64,000 nt of DNA from Hyalella azteca (GCF_000764305.2 NW_025944519.1:1-64000); one strand, 5' to 3'. Shown: positions 37,501 to 50,756, numbered from the stretch's first letter. The notes: a model not told the origin generated them from the sequence alone. Numbers and translations are program-made.

Positions 37501-38930
37501 TGCGCTGTTTTAAAATGGCTTTCAAAGTTTTGACTGCAGTTTCCTTCAAGCAGCCTCTTCTCGCGAACTATAAAAGACATTACAGGTAATTAACATTTCA
37601 ACACCCGTGTTGTCAGAATAGATTTTTTCGTTTCGTAATCTTGCGAACATTTTCTGATGATTCGGACAGTCAAATTAGTCGAAATTAAACAGTTTAAAAA
37701 AAATCAGTGCATGATTTTTATCTTTGCAGGAAGGATCTAGAATGCAAATTTAAGTTGATTTAATAAAATTTAGACTTATACTCCTAAATAAAGGGTATAG
37801 ACTGGAATTAGAAACATGAAAACCGAGCAAATAATTTTTTATTGCTTGATGCACCTCTTCACTCTATTATGAAACGCATTAGCAAATGTAAGATCGTTTG
37901 AAATTAAATTCTATAGACAAAAATATTTTCACTTTAAAGCAGCAAATATAGAATTCAGAATTTTTTTTGCACTTTTCAACTTTCAATCAAGCAATTTACT
38001 CTTAATGAAACAACTGTATGTGAAAAAACGAAAAAATAGAAAAAAAACATTTATCACTCGCGGTGAAAATGAAAAAGACTGATCAACCAATATATACATT
38101 AATAGATAAGGTTAAGTTTAAGTTTTTAAAATCGTGATTTAAATTATGGTGAGTAAAAATGGGCGGCTAATGAGTTTTTTATGAGTTTATCATATTTCCA
38201 AAAGGCAAAAAGAGTGACAAACATGATGCTATTTAAGTAGTGATCATCATCTAACTGTAATTTCGTATGCAGCGTTACTATACTGACCATTGCTTGCACC
38301 ACTCACTATTAGTTGCACTGATCACTCCCAACACCACTGACTAGTATCATTGATGTTTGCTTGTACTACTGGAAAGAATTCGACTCCTAAAAAGCAGTAT
38401 AATAATGGATATCTGATTAATTACTGCATACAGTGAACACTTGCAGGTGAGACTCCAATAGTTGCATTGACAGTTAGCTAAGGCAATAAATAGAGTCTCA
38501 ACTGTATAAATGATATTTATATTCTGAAAAGTATTTATTCGATTTTCTTTCCATTTACACCTCAGGATTTAGCTTGGGCATTCAGATAGACCATCTTATT
38601 TCTGAACTGAAGCCCCTCATTAGGTCCTATCAAGATAGATCTAATTTAAATATAATTCTCGAAGAAGTTCCATGACCCACATTCATAATGTGGAATCGAG
38701 AGTGCATGGGTTGCACAGACGTGAAGCTGTCTCTGAATTGGAAGAAATGAGTGAGCAGCCTGGGTCAATCCCTGGCGTGATGAATAAATCGTGTGTCGGG
38801 AGACGAGTTGAGGTCACCTCACTCTTGTACGTATCATCATAAGTCATGGCGTGCTCTTCTCTAACGCCAGGCGGCCTGCAAACTAGGCACGTTCATTTGA
38901 GCCCCGGGAAGGTCATTTCAGCACCGAGTC
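34600..38930. other. No gene seen
   Basis: About 4.3 kb of AT-rich intergenic sequence between the orphan terminal exon and cuticle gene A. The ORFs present are shorter than 81 codons with no signal peptide, domain or splice support. Confidence 0.45.
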
Positions 38931-38934
38931 TTGC

Positions 38935-38940
38935 TATATA
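38935..38940 (+). promoter_or_regulatory. TATA box of cuticle gene A
   Basis: TATATA in the context 'cttgctatatagagtgg', 105 bp upstream of the ATG at 39040. The spacing matches the TATA-to-ATG distance in genes B (92 bp) and D (about 94 bp), which supports all three. Confidence 0.6.
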
Positions 38941-39039
38941 GAGTGGCCGCTGGCTATGTTTGTTCGTACTTCTTCTCCGTCGTCAATTGGGCTAACATCA
39001 GACGCTCTCTCCTTAAAAACGCTCGCTTCTACCAGAGCA

Positions 39040-40648
39040 ATGAAATTCTTCCTGATCTTATGCGGTTAGTATAATTCTGTGTATGAATTAGCAGACAGAC
39101 GACTACCACGCATATACCTACCGTAACACTGCTAAAATGTTTATTGCTTAATAGAATTTAAATGTAAAGGAATAAATACAATATTTTATAAAACATTTTA
39201 CAGGTTCTATTCTGATTATTATCAGAAACAACTACGATGGCTCAATCCACACATATTATTATTTGTTTGAGGAGACATTTGTTCTGTCTGATTAAATTTA
39301 AGGTATCTTATTTCATGCTTTATTGTCTATTTCAGCTGCAGCACTGGCCGCTGCTGATCGTCGCAACGGCGGCAGTAACGGCATCAGTAATTCTTACTCA
39401 CTGCCTAGCAACGGCAACGGCGGCAGCAACGGCATCAGTAATTCTTACTCACTGCCTAGCAACGGCAATGGCGGCAGCAACGGCGGCAGCAACGGCATCA
39501 GTAATTCTTACTCACTGCCTAGCAACGGAAACGGCGACAGCAACGGCATCAGCAATTCTTACTCACTGCCTAGCAACGGCGGCAGCGACGGAAGCGAAAA
39601 CGGTGATGTCAACGGCTTAGGCGATTCATACTTTCCGTCAAATGGCATCGCTGACAACGGCATCAGTAACTCTTATTCTCTGCCAAGCGGTGGGAACGGC
39701 AATGGAATCAACGGAGCGAATGGAAATGGAAACGGAGTTGTGCAATCCGGTGCAAATGAAATTGGCTTACAAAATGCATATGGAGCTCCACGAAATGGAA
39801 ATGCACAAAACAATGGCAACAGAAATGGTAACGGCAACAGCAACCGTTACAGTGCAGCCAGCAACGGCAGACAGAACGGCGCAACAAGGCGCAACGGTGG
39901 TAACGGTTTGAATGGTAATGGTGCTGGAAGCAGCAGTCGCACTAATGGTCGTAACGGTGGAACAAACGGTGGATCCAGCGGCAACGGCTACAGTGCGCCT
40001 AGCAACGGCCGCATCAATGGAGACAACGGAGGAAACGGCTACAGCGCACCCGCCAACGGAGGCTCAAACGGTCTGTCGTCAGCGTACGGAGCTCCCAGTG
40101 CTGAAGAGGAGCTCGCCGAACTGGCCGCCAGTCTTCCCGGTGGAGGAGTTCCTGGAGAAGATTTCCCAGTGCTATTCCTGTGCCCCAACGGAACCATCTT
40201 CAACCAACAATATTTGGTGTGTGACTGGTGGTTCAACTTTGACTGCAGTCAAGCCCAAGGATTTTATTCAGTCAACGAACAAATTGGAAAAGTTGAGAAC
40301 AATGGAGCCTCCGGAACCCAATCGCTCAACAACGGCTATGCAGCTCCCACTAATGGACAAAACGGAAATGGACTTGCTAATGGCAACGGACAGAACGTAA
40401 ATGGTTATTCCAACGGAAACGGTTCTACTGGCTTAGATGGTCTAGGCGGATCGAACGGCAGTCGCCGTAATGGGTATGGGCCCTCAGGAAACGGAAATCA
40501 AAATTCTAACGGCAACGGCAATGGTGCAAGTAGCAACGGGAACGGCAACAGGTACGGAGCTGGAAACGGCGTCGCACCTGTGGTGGACTTCCGCGCTAGT
40601 ACTTACTCCAACGTCAACGGCGGCGCACCAAGTGGCACCGGATATTAA
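39040..40648 (+). CDS. Cuticle protein A: Asn/Gly-rich repeats with truncated ChtBD2 (CPAP1-like)
   Basis: Two coding exons, 39040-39064 and 39336-40648 (phase 1 junction), giving 445 aa. The short first exon starts MKFFLILC; joined to AAALAAA it forms a signal peptide cleaved before DRRNGG. Next come four or five copies of an NGGSNGISNSYSLPSNG-type unit (about 39366-39590), then longer Asn/Gly-rich sequence with YSAPSNG and YGAP motifs resembling resilin repeats, and the conserved acidic linker EEELAELAASLPGGGVPGED. After FPVL the frame jumps to FLCPNGTIF: 46 codons present in C, C' and D, including the first three ChtBD2 cysteines, are missing in frame, so the domain cannot form its normal three disulfides. 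A Gly/Asn-rich tail follows. Family role (known): secreted chitin-binding procuticle proteins; elastic function is inference from the repeats. The 5' part matches C and the 3' part matches D, so this may be a chimera. Confidence 0.8.
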
Positions 40649-42608
40649 GAGGAGAGCACCGAGCTCACTGTAGCAAAGATGTATAATTATTGTGATTAAT
40701 ATCCGCAATGTTCTTTCACGGCTTATTTTGAATCATCTAATTTATTTTTCATTGAAAGAGTACTACGTATATAATTTTTATTATACTTATGTTTGATTTC
40801 AAAATGATTTTTCTGCTCAAGATGACTTTTATTCTGACACATGAGCTCGCTTCTTCGTTTTGAAGCTTTTAATGCGTGCAAGGAGCATTTTCCCATTTAT
40901 TTCGTCTTAATCTTTAAAATTCACTGTGCGGGCAAAAAATCTTCTAATATATTGTAGAATTCTAAATAAGGCAATGAGTTTACAATAGACTCGATCATTA
41001 TTGAATAACGGTTAGAAGCGGCGATGTGCCTATATAAATGAGCTCTAAATTTTACCGAAGTTAGCAACATAATAAATCTTTCACTGTTTTCCGGCTTTTT
41101 TCAACAACCATTAAAAAAATTATTTATGTATGTTTTTACTCAATCATATCAAACGCAGTTCAAAAATCACGATGTTTCAATTTATATATTCTCATATTAA
41201 AAGTTATAATAAATTGTAATGCCTTTTTCATGCTGCATGACTAAGCATTTATATCGGACAAAGTTTTAAGACTACGTTTGCACGATGAACATTTTGCTGG
41301 TATTTAGCTCTATTCCTGCAGTGTCATTTACTCTTTGAAAAATGAAGGATTCCTTCACGTAGAACGGTTGAAATTGTCTTAGCCAATTTCGCCGCTTTGG
41401 TAATTCAGACAAAAATGTAAGCTCCAGTAATCGATGATTTAAACACACCGGGCTGTTAAGTTTCATACATCATATGTATTCCATTTGGTATTGGTCATTG
41501 AATGATGAAAAATAGTTATTGTATGGTTTAATTGTTTGAACATTCCCGACGTTTGCAGGCAATCAAGAAAATCGTAAGTTTCCAATTAAGGGAAAAATAC
41601 GAATCCGTCGGTTCTCTTCTAACTAAATGTAACTGAAGATAAAATTTAAGGTATTAAATAATGGATGAATCATTTACTTCTCGTTCACGAAGCCTTCGTG
41701 AAATTCAATACTTTAGATAATAAATATGTGGCGTTTTTCCTGAGTCAGATGTGACAGCCAATACAGGAGAACATTAATGCAACCCAGTGTTTTTTTTTAA
41801 CTTTGGATGACAGTTGGTGTCTTTATGGGCTGCAGAAAAACTGTTAAAATCTGACACTTTAATTAGACTTTGGATAATATGTTTTAAATAAGTTTGACTG
41901 GTAACAATAGTTTCAGTCTTTTATCATTTTTTTGTTCACCAGCAACCAAAATTTCAACATTTATTCAGCAATTTAAAGATTATCAATAAATTGTAAATGA
42001 ATTACAATAACACTAAAAACGAGTAGATAGCTACATAAATTGGTAAAAATATATATTAGAACTCGTTACAAAAACTTTCTGTCGCATGTTAAGCTCCATG
42101 TTAATTGCGGATATATTTACTGCCGTCAATTCAATTCACACTTAATGATCTTGGTAACGAATGTTAGCAAATTATTGAGTTAAAAATGTAAGCAATTGAA
42201 TACATTAGTAAGTAATGACTGATGCATTAGGGATAAAAATGATTCAAAGTGAATCAAACTGCAAATGACATCCGGAATATACTGAAGTCACAATAATTTG
42301 TAATCAGTATAATATATAGCTATTATTTTTTGAGAAGTCAATTCAAATTTTAAGCGGTTTTAACTTACAAAAATATGCGTTTAAAAATTGGTTTTTAAAG
42401 ACAACACTTCTGGACAATCCAGTACCTTGGATGTTACACATGTACAATGAATTTCTAATTTCATTTTCATATATTAAAAAAAATTAATCTTCAAATTTTT
42501 TTAAGATATCAAAATTTTGTAAATTTTAAAAATTATTTATTCTGTCAATTGATTCATGTATTGTCTCTGACTTTATGCAATTGTGCAAAATTTCAGATCA
42601 ATTGGACA
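40175..42608 (+). repeat. Inverted segmental duplication, copy 1 (2434 bp)
   Basis: Every position x I compared here matches the complement of position 100554 minus x, across 40175-42608 and 57946-60379, without any length change. The block covers the 3' third of gene A, its 3' flank and part of a dispersed repeat. Compared stretches include coding sequence, the stop, the 41272-41466 interval and the outer end at 42520-42608; no mismatch was seen in these. Identity stops sharply at 42609. Confidence 0.9.
41071..41076 (+). terminator. Candidate poly(A) signal of cuticle gene A
   Basis: AATAAA 422 nt past the stop, in 'aacataataaatctttcac'. The mirror position in the inverted copy, 59478-59483 (minus), would serve gene D. 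Confidence 0.4.
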
Positions 42609-42890
42609 GGTCAAATTGTGTCATATATGGATTATAAGATTTGTAGGAGACGAAATTTATTTTTTAATTTTTTTAATATTGAAAAAAAAACAAAAATTTT
42701 AATTTATAAAATTATTTATTCTGTCAATTGATTCATGCATTGTCTCCAACTTTACGCAAGTGTGCCAAATTTCAAATCGATTGGACAGGTAGAAGTGTGT
42801 TAAATATTGATTATAAGATTTGTAGCAGACAGACAGACAGACAGACAGACAAACAAGAAGTGAAGCTAAAGAGAAGTGTTGTAAAAAGTT
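42345..42890 (-). repeat. Dispersed AT-rich repeat, copy 2 (inverted), with (CAGA)n
   Basis: Reverse-complement relative of 30345-30905. It contains two copies of the 'gattcatg.attgtct' module and ends with a CAGA run at 42826-42852. Its left part overlaps the inverted segmental duplication, whose outer boundary lies inside this repeat. Confidence 0.6.
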
Positions 42891-43918
42891 GGTTACAAGC
42901 GAATTCTATACTATGAATTTTAACTGTCTTCATTCTCATCCAATCAGGCGGCCTTTAGTTGGTCACGTGACCAGCGACTGGTCGATACTCTTTATTACCC
43001 CAGAAGCAGCCAGTATTCCTATACACCAGGCCACCAGCCGGATAATTAGTACGTATAGCAATTGGGGCTCGCCTGTTACATAGTGGACACCGCAACTGGT
43101 CCCATGTAAACAAAGGCAAACGCACTATAATGCTATGAGACAGCTGTAACGAAATCAAGCAGCATGTAAAGTTCGCAATAAAAAAACACTTATTGTTCCT
43201 TGTTCCACAATTGCCTAATACGTAGATATTAGAAGTTCATGCCTTGGCATCAATTAATTCTGGTAAGACTTTGGTAGAACAAATTCACTCCTATAATTTA
43301 TTCTGAAATGTATTTAAACTTTTATTGTGAAAACAATGTTATGATGACAACACGTCGTTATTATCGAAGAAAAATAGGATGAAAATAAACAGCACAGCAT
43401 AAATAAACAAAATGGAGGAGTTCCATGCTTAAACTATGATATTTTTTCACGAGAGAGGAATTTTCCAGTGAATGGCAACTCGCTTAACCGTAATCGTCGA
43501 TTCGACATTCAATATTCGAGAATTTTTATTCACGTATCTGTCGGCCATTGTCCTATAAATCAGGACTGAAGAAACTGCAAACTTCAAATAACTAAATAAC
43601 TCAAGCCATATCCTGTAAAGAATTATATTATTTTGATAATATTTTCCACGAGCAAGTTTTACGACACGACTATAATAATGTTTGCACGCTGGATCGAGCG
43701 CTTACCTTCGTCGCGGCGAGCAGAAGCTTCAGCCCGACACTCACGATCACGACAGCGGCTATGAAATTCTAATGACTTATTATTAGCCAGCCACAACCTT
43801 CACCTCGAAGGCCTGTCACCGGGGGCTCTAAAATACTTAATGGATTTTTGAAGAGCTTCAGGAAGGAAGGCTTCACTAGTGTGTTTGTCCTCTTTGTTCT
43901 ACTTGACGATTACTGCAA

Positions 43919-43954
43919 CTTACTCAATTTTTACAACCGTAAAAATTGAGTAAG
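43919..43954. repeat. Perfect 16-bp stem-loop
   Basis: 43919-43934 (cttactcaatttttac) and 43939-43954 are exact reverse complements separated by the 4-base loop AACC. The stem is AT-rich. No poly-T terminator context or adjacent coding exon gives it a role. Confidence 0.8.
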
Positions 43955-46224
43955 GTTTTCGAGCGCGGTTTTTCTAAAAAATTCTTTCACGCTCAAATCT
44001 TGTAGATACTTCGACTTGCATTCACAACCCGCAAGATCAGTAATAAATTGATATGAATGCCGTCGTATTTTGCAGGAAATTGCTTATAATAGACCGGAGT
44101 ACAGCCAGCATATTGCATTTAAATACAAGCTCTGTTATCTCTTGCACTGCCACAGTCAAGTCTAGTGTATATAGTCTAGTGTTATATACGATGGTACTCT
44201 TTTATCACATGACTGCATTAAAGTAACGCATCCAAAATCATTTGATGATTGTAATATGAGTACATTTTCTATTCCAGGCGACTCGTATTTTGTTAGCTTC
44301 AATTTATTGCTTATAATGGTACCAGAGTTATTAGATATCTTGAAGAAATTGTACTCGTTAGCTAGAAAATATTGAAAATATGAAACAACCGTAAAACATT
44401 AGTGAAATGAAATTAAGAATGGAAAGAACTAGGGTATCTTACGGCAGAGAGTTGCGATTCATCCTATGTAATGCGTGCAACGATCTGTGCACCTGCATGA
44501 TCATGAGGGCTATGTAATTTGCAAGCAGTCTTAGCGTCAGATGCACGCATCAATTATTGAAATAATTTCTCATCACGCATCATTATTATGCTATGTATGA
44601 CCAACAGCATGCCTTTTCTAACGTAGAAAACATATATATATTTCTCCGGATATCATATATAATTGGAAGTAATTTCGAATGAAAAAGCCTAAATTTTCAG
44701 TTTTTCAGCGCTGATTAACAAAACAATAGAAAATGCTTCAACTCGCGCATACTGATTGTAATTGTTGGCTCTTCCCTGCTGGCAAGCACTGGACGTATTC
44801 ATTAAATTTTGTGCTGCGTCCAAGCACGAGTAAGAATACGGTTAGTAAAAATTAACTCAACAACAAATTCCAGTAAAACAAAGCATCCAACCGAATTCAT
44901 ATAGCTTGACATGCATTTCATTTTGTTCTGAAATAATTAATGTTATCAAACGCCGATACCTCCAGCGCACTAAAACGCCCCGGACTCCCGTACGGAGAAG
45001 TTTGTGGTCACATTTGTGTCACTATAAATCGTATAAACAGCTCTTACTTTCAGCTCGCCTAAAACTGATACATTCAGTAAAGGAGAAGTTCGCAAGTGAC
45101 CTCATGAAGTATCTCTTTTAATTTACCACTGGGCATAATTTATTATTCTCAATGTTTATGAGGACAAGAAAACCATTTGGAAATGTAACTAAAAATTTTC
45201 TATGTGTAACACAATCTGACATTAAACTGTACTCCCCGTTATTGAATGAAAAAAATGAAGAAAAACGTTGTTCGTAGTTATACCTAATTCATACACTCGT
45301 TACAAAAGCGATACTTACTGCAAAACAACATCACTTACATAATTAAATTTCATCAGCAAGTGCCACAACGAATAGAAGGTTAACTCTTAATTTATTACTA
45401 TGAATATTAGAAAATTTGTTGACTCGAAGAGAGTGAGCAGTAAACAAGTTGCATGCCACGCTTGGGTACTATTAAGATCACCACATTGGGAGCATTGAAG
45501 TCTCCTCAAGTTCTCAGCTTCAACAGGGGGTCTCTGAAATCTAATTGGGCTGAAAAAATTAATTGGAGTAAGGGTCAAGGAGAGCTTGCTGTATGATTTT
45601 CAAAACGAAAGAAAAATTTGTGACTAATAAAACAGAGGTTAGGGTCGTTTGTGAAGATGAGTATATGACCCAATGGATGTCATTACGACAACAAACACTT
45701 GTGATGCATCGCGGTGGGTCCGTATTAGTGCAAAATGCATTCCATTTACTTTTAGCGCATATGTAAGTGGGAACGGTTAAAAAACATGCTCGCTGCCCAG
45801 CGCCACAAAGCACCGAGGTGCTCGCGATGAAAATAATGAAACGCTTCGTATAAGGAGAGCACTCAGTCGAGTTAATGAGAAAACCTGGCACACAAAATGT
45901 ATTATCATTCGGCAAACGCTGGTTGGCAGAACGAGACACATGCACACGGTTCATGCACACATAACTTGACTTAGTAAGTTAAATTTTAAGTATAAGTCAA
46001 ACAAATTAAGTCGATTACATACTTTCCTTCACTGCATGTAATTATTTTAATGGAAAGCTCGACAGAATTAGCTCGTAGCCTTCTACTGAAGGAATATCAT
46101 AAATGAATCTTATTTTCAAAAATCATGAATTTATGATATTCAAGCAGAGCATTACACATGTAGCATAAACATTTTTCAGATTACTCTTTTACCTCGTTCG
46201 TCTATCCCTCGTTCCGGTCGTTCG

Positions 46225-46480
46225 TCACCACTCCTACTTGTGTCCAATTATACTGTTTGCGTAGGCTGCTCTTATGGATCAAGGTATTCTATTTGTGCGC
46301 GACCTACTCTTACTTGGGTCCAAATACCCAGTTCTTGTGGGCCCCAGTCTTACTTGGATCAAGTAACATGTTCGTGAGGCCCTTACTCTTACTTAGATCC
46401 AAGTAATATAATCGCGTGGGCTCCACGCATACGTGGGTACAAGTATTTACTTCACGTGGTATCTAGTTACCTGGGCTCCA
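46225..46480. repeat. Degenerate tandem repeat of about 39 bp
   Basis: Roughly six or seven diverged units built on 'ctcttacttggrtccaagta' followed by about 20 bp with a GTGGGC-like core. Copies have drifted considerably, so this is an old array. Confidence 0.6.
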
Positions 46481-49400
46481 GTTCCTTGTCTTCATTGAGC
46501 CTCACTGCCGCTTGCGCATTACTCACCCTAATGACGTCGTGTGCATGAACTCTCACGCTCCGTGCCACCTTAACTCGGCCACACGTCACGATCGCCTTTC
46601 GTAAAGGTCTGGGCGGCTTAGGCTTCTGCGCATCTTAACCCGCCAAACGTTGTTATGATTACGCAGCCTTGACACGGTGCTGTCTCAGCGTGTGCTGTCT
46701 CTTCAGATCTCTCGTCCAGCCTGCTCTGCTCTTCACAATACCGACATATTAGGCATAACAATAACATTCATAGGAAAAAGGCCGGGCTTGAGTGCAATCG
46801 TGTTTGATTTTTATTTTGAATTATTTTAATAGTTCGGTGTGGAATCTGCAAAGGTCATGCTAATGATATAGGCTTCAAATTCAAGCGAAAGTTTGGATGA
46901 TAAATTGGCTGAAATGTTGTTCACTTGGTTCTTTGTGTTGGACACGGTGCTGCAATTAGATAAAGAGTTAGTTTTGAGCGATGCAACTTGGGCTCAGTTT
47001 TTTTTAACTGAATGGATTGAATCTCGGAAACGGTTGAGACTCTTGGATTAAATTTTATTCATAATACATTTCTATACATTAATGAGTTTAACAAGATTTG
47101 TTTAAATTATGCACCAGGAATAAAAAATTTTTAGCTTTAATTTCCGCAGAAGCCTTATTTTTCATTGCACGATGTTTACATCTGTGCGTCAAAATCCAAA
47201 CAAACACGATTTTAGCTAGCACGAACCTCTTGCTTTGAGGATTTACAAATTTTAGGGGTTCCCAAAAGCAAGAGTTGTATCAAACCTAGAGTTGATACAG
47301 GTGGGAACACTTGTATAAAGAAGATACAAGTGTTATTCAAAGTTCTGAGTGAAAAGAAATTGTTATAAGTAAACGAATCGTGCGATTTTTTGAAAAGAAA
47401 TGTACATAATTGCGCGGGCGAAATAAAGAAAATTTCATCATTTCTTGTGATTGAAACATTTTCTTAAAAACAAAATATTCTAATTAAACTATTCGACATA
47501 ACAATATTCATCAGAAAGCTTGACTAAATTAGCGATTGGCGAGCAGGTAACGGACGCAGTATCTTGTATACAGATTTCCACTCTGCCATTGAGTTTCGAT
47601 TCCAGTTTAAGATTAAGATTGCTAAGTACATCTGTAGTACTTGCCGGGCATTCAGCACGACTACTCACCACTATTCCTTGACATTAATTTTTTTCTAGGA
47701 ATCGTGTCGTAGTCTGTGAGACTTGTAATACTATTTTTGAGCACAAATGTTAGGTCTTAATATTAGATGCGTACTTAGAAGGCATCATTCCTCCGGTGTT
47801 CATTCATTTTCTCCTGCATTGCGTATTTTCCTCCAGTTTCTATTGGAAGTGCGATGCCACTAATTATGAACATTTGATTAGCTACATATGAAATTGAACT
47901 TACTTTTTCCTTACTATCATGCGATCATGACCAATGCTCAGCCTGGCTAAAGAGATGATACCTCACTTCGTTGTAGTCATTAACTTAGCGGTGGAAATAT
48001 TATTTGCGATGCAACCCGACACGAATATTAGTGCTAGTATGCTTTTAGCTGATCTGAATACAAATACTGGAACTTGATGCTGCCTTCAAGCGAGTAATTC
48101 TGTTAGATTGACAGTATAAGTACTTAGATCTGGCATCGCAATTGACCCTGACTTATTTCGATCTAATTTAGTTTGCCGACTATTGCATTGGGCCAGAAAT
48201 TACGGTGAGACTGAAACAGCCTGTAATGATGGGTTACCAGTAGCTGGAGAGCTGACCCTCGTGTTAGCATTGGCCAGCAAGTAATTATATACGAGGCTTG
48301 CGAGCGTGGCCTAGTTCTTGGGCAGATGAGCTCGTCTTGAAGGTCTTCACTTTTAGTCGTTGTGTAAAGCCTGGGTGCAGATCACTTAGTTTTTGTTATC
48401 GTGAAGCAGATCAGCCAACACGATCAGTCTTGCTGCATCACATCGAAGGCCGTCTCTTCAGGCACAACACTCGCATGGAGAGCGAGAGTGTGGATCACAT
48501 GAAGGGGCCTTCCTCTCGTCTGAGCTCAGCGTTCCGAGGGTTCGATCGTCCGCTAAATAAGGCCGTCCTAGTGCACCATTACGACTAATGAGCTCAAGCG
48601 CGCCGCTTACACGCAGCGGTCGCAGCCGTGACATGAAGCTTCACTAAAAGCCAACTTACCCACGGCACTTTCCAGACCCAACAGCCACTGATTTTTGTTT
48701 GTCATCTCTTACGCGCATGAAACATTTTTAAGTGCGGTGTTTAAAAAAGTCGTCGTGTAATCACGCTCGCCCCTTGATGCAAAAATCGATGTAAACCAAT
48801 TTCGTCCGTCCAGGGCGTTTCATGAGAAGGCTATGCTGCCAAGGCAGTTAATTAACAAACAAACTTACGTTTATCTTTCCTTTGTTGTTCTTGTAAGCTG
48901 CAAGTGGGAGAAATGGGAGCAGAAATGCAACTAGCCCCTATGCCAGCTAATGATCTACACTAATTTCACAATGTATAATGTGAAGGACGTAAACCATTCA
49001 GATATGAAGTCATGACGCATGTAAGAGGTATGCGAACATGAAAATTTTACTTATAATTAAAATGGAAGAAGTCGTCTAATAATAAAACACTTACAGTAGT
49101 GATTCAAGACCCCCCAGGCGATGCAGTGAATGTCAACGTTAAGGATAATGGTTGTTGTTGACAGCTTGAAGGATAACATTAATTGGAGACTAAGGATAAA
49201 CTGACGGGCTGCAGTTACTTGCCCGTAGCCCGTTTCCGCGAAATGTTGCCACAATAATTCACGTGACACTTCATGGACCGTTGACATTAAAAGATTCCAA
49301 TTGCGAATCCATGACAACGTCTTTTATCAGTTTGATGAAGTCACGGCCTTGTCCATTATTTACAATTAAGCTGCGTTGTTTAGACAACTAAAAAAAACTT

Positions 49401-49539
49401 CGATTGACTAATGGGTCAGAAATTAAAAGTATTTTGTTGTTTGTTTTGTTGAAAAGTTCAGCAAAGGGTTTTCTCATTCATCTGTCGTGATTGCATTTGC
49501 TCGACATCTATTCAGAGATTGTAGTCCTTAAAAGGAACT

Positions 49540-49910
49540 TGGTAAGTCAACACGAGTCCTGGTGGAATCATCGTCAGTCCTCACCAAGTTATGTGTGTCG
49601 AGCATGTTTGTCGGTCAACATAATTGTAGGGAGCTGTGCGACGAAAACTGTCTGGCGCAGTGCGTCCGGAGCTGAATTTCGGAAAAATGTAAGAGAGGGT
49701 TGAGTGGAGGCAACTGTTGTCAGGAATCATGCATTTGGAGCTTTGTATCAGGAACTGTCATGAGGGAATCGGGTGTTGGGTGTCAAGAACTGTGTGTAAG
49801 GAATAGTGTGTTGGCAGCTGTGCCAAGAACTGTCTGTCGGAAATTGCGCTGTGTTTAGGAAATCGTTTTACGGGAGCTGTGTGTTAGGCAGCTGCTTGAA
49901 AGGAACTGTT
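49540..49910. repeat. Strongly degenerate G/T-rich tandem repeat
   Basis: Recurring 'aggaactgt', 'gggagctgtg' and 'tgtgtgttgg' motifs at 25-35 bp spacing. Unit boundaries are unclear. The two ORFs that cross the area (49491-49703 and 49806-50033) are likely by-products of the repeated composition. Confidence 0.4.
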
Positions 49911-50664
49911 CGACAACATTCAGTACAATCAGGGTTGCAGCTTCCGCCGCCGGTGAGCAACAACCCTGTGACGAATGCCGCGGAGACGAACTTAGTCAAT
50001 TTGTCGACTTTAACTGACGTCTTGGTCGCTTAATCTTACCGCTATTTAAGCCGGCAGAGCATGCAGGACACACGGTATGAGTTCTTCTTTACAAAAAGTG
50101 TAACACAATTAGTACATGCTAAATCAATAATCTAAACTATACTTGATCTTCACGAAAAATTTAGAAAATAAAGCTCGGGATTACTTAAATTTTTATACCT
50201 TACGAAAAAATGTGCAAATCCTTATTAATTTCAGGCAAGGGCTGTTATTATTAAGCGTAATATTTTTGGAATACATGTATACTCAAAATAATACATAATA
50301 AATTACTAGCAATTCTATGTATATCAATTATATTGACAAAGAGTCGCCATGACAGAAATTGACGAACAATACGTACGTATATGCGATCGCATTGAACTCT
50401 TATTCCATTTGCAGAATACATAATATATACTCAAATTTATTTTAAGAATCGTCATTGCAAGGGAATGAAATATTATGATTATTGCTATCTCATGCAACGA
50501 ATCTTCGTTGTTGTGGTATCCAAACGCGCAAAAAGGACCTTGAGTGGCGCTCTAGATTCTCCTGCAGCGCATCACCTTACCTCTCTCTGATCTCCAAGAG
50601 TGTGGCCACTGATCGTCTCTATGACAAGTGCAGGTCATGACGTTACTTCTGCCTTCCATTTGAG

Positions 50665-50671
50665 TATAAAA
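50665..50671 (+). promoter_or_regulatory. TATA box of cuticle gene B
   Basis: TATAAAA in 'gagtataaaaggcgagcgcg', 92 bp upstream of the ATG at 50757. A start site near 50695 would give a 5' UTR of about 60 nt. Confidence 0.7.
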
Positions 50672-50756
50672 GGCGAGCGCGACCAGAGAGGGCATCCAGA
50701 CTTGCCTACACTTCCCCAAGAACCACTACTTCTCCTACCTATTTCTGTCTGAAACC

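Larger units (their letters stand above)
42895..50660. other. No gene seen between cuticle genes A and B
   Basis: About 7.8 kb without a supported coding exon. The longest frame (45559-45960, minus) has no signal, domain or codon regularity. Notable non-coding features are listed separately: a perfect hairpin at 43919-43954 and degenerate repeats at 46225-46480 and 49540-49910. A GC-rich patch at 43685-43760 ends in a minus-strand GTAAGC donor-like site, and another lies at 48300-48600; neither could be developed into a gene. Confidence 0.4.

Noticed and set aside
39642..40400. Alternative-frame ORFs overlapping cuticle gene A, and matching ones in C and D
   Set aside because: Produced by low-complexity Asn/Gly codons; the frames with signal peptide and ChtBD2 are the real ones.
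43685..43790. Minus-strand exon with GTAAGC donor in a GC-rich patch
   Set aside because: The hydrophobic frame has an upstream stop and no ATG; no partner exon found.
45559..45960. 133-codon minus-strand ORF, the longest in the 43-50 kb gap
   Set aside because: No ATG-centred start context, no signal peptide or domain, scattered Cys without pattern, AT-rich; probably chance.
48298..48588. 96-codon plus-strand ORF in a GC-richer patch
   Set aside because: No recognisable motif and no good flanking splice sites or poly(A) signal; composition alone is not enough.
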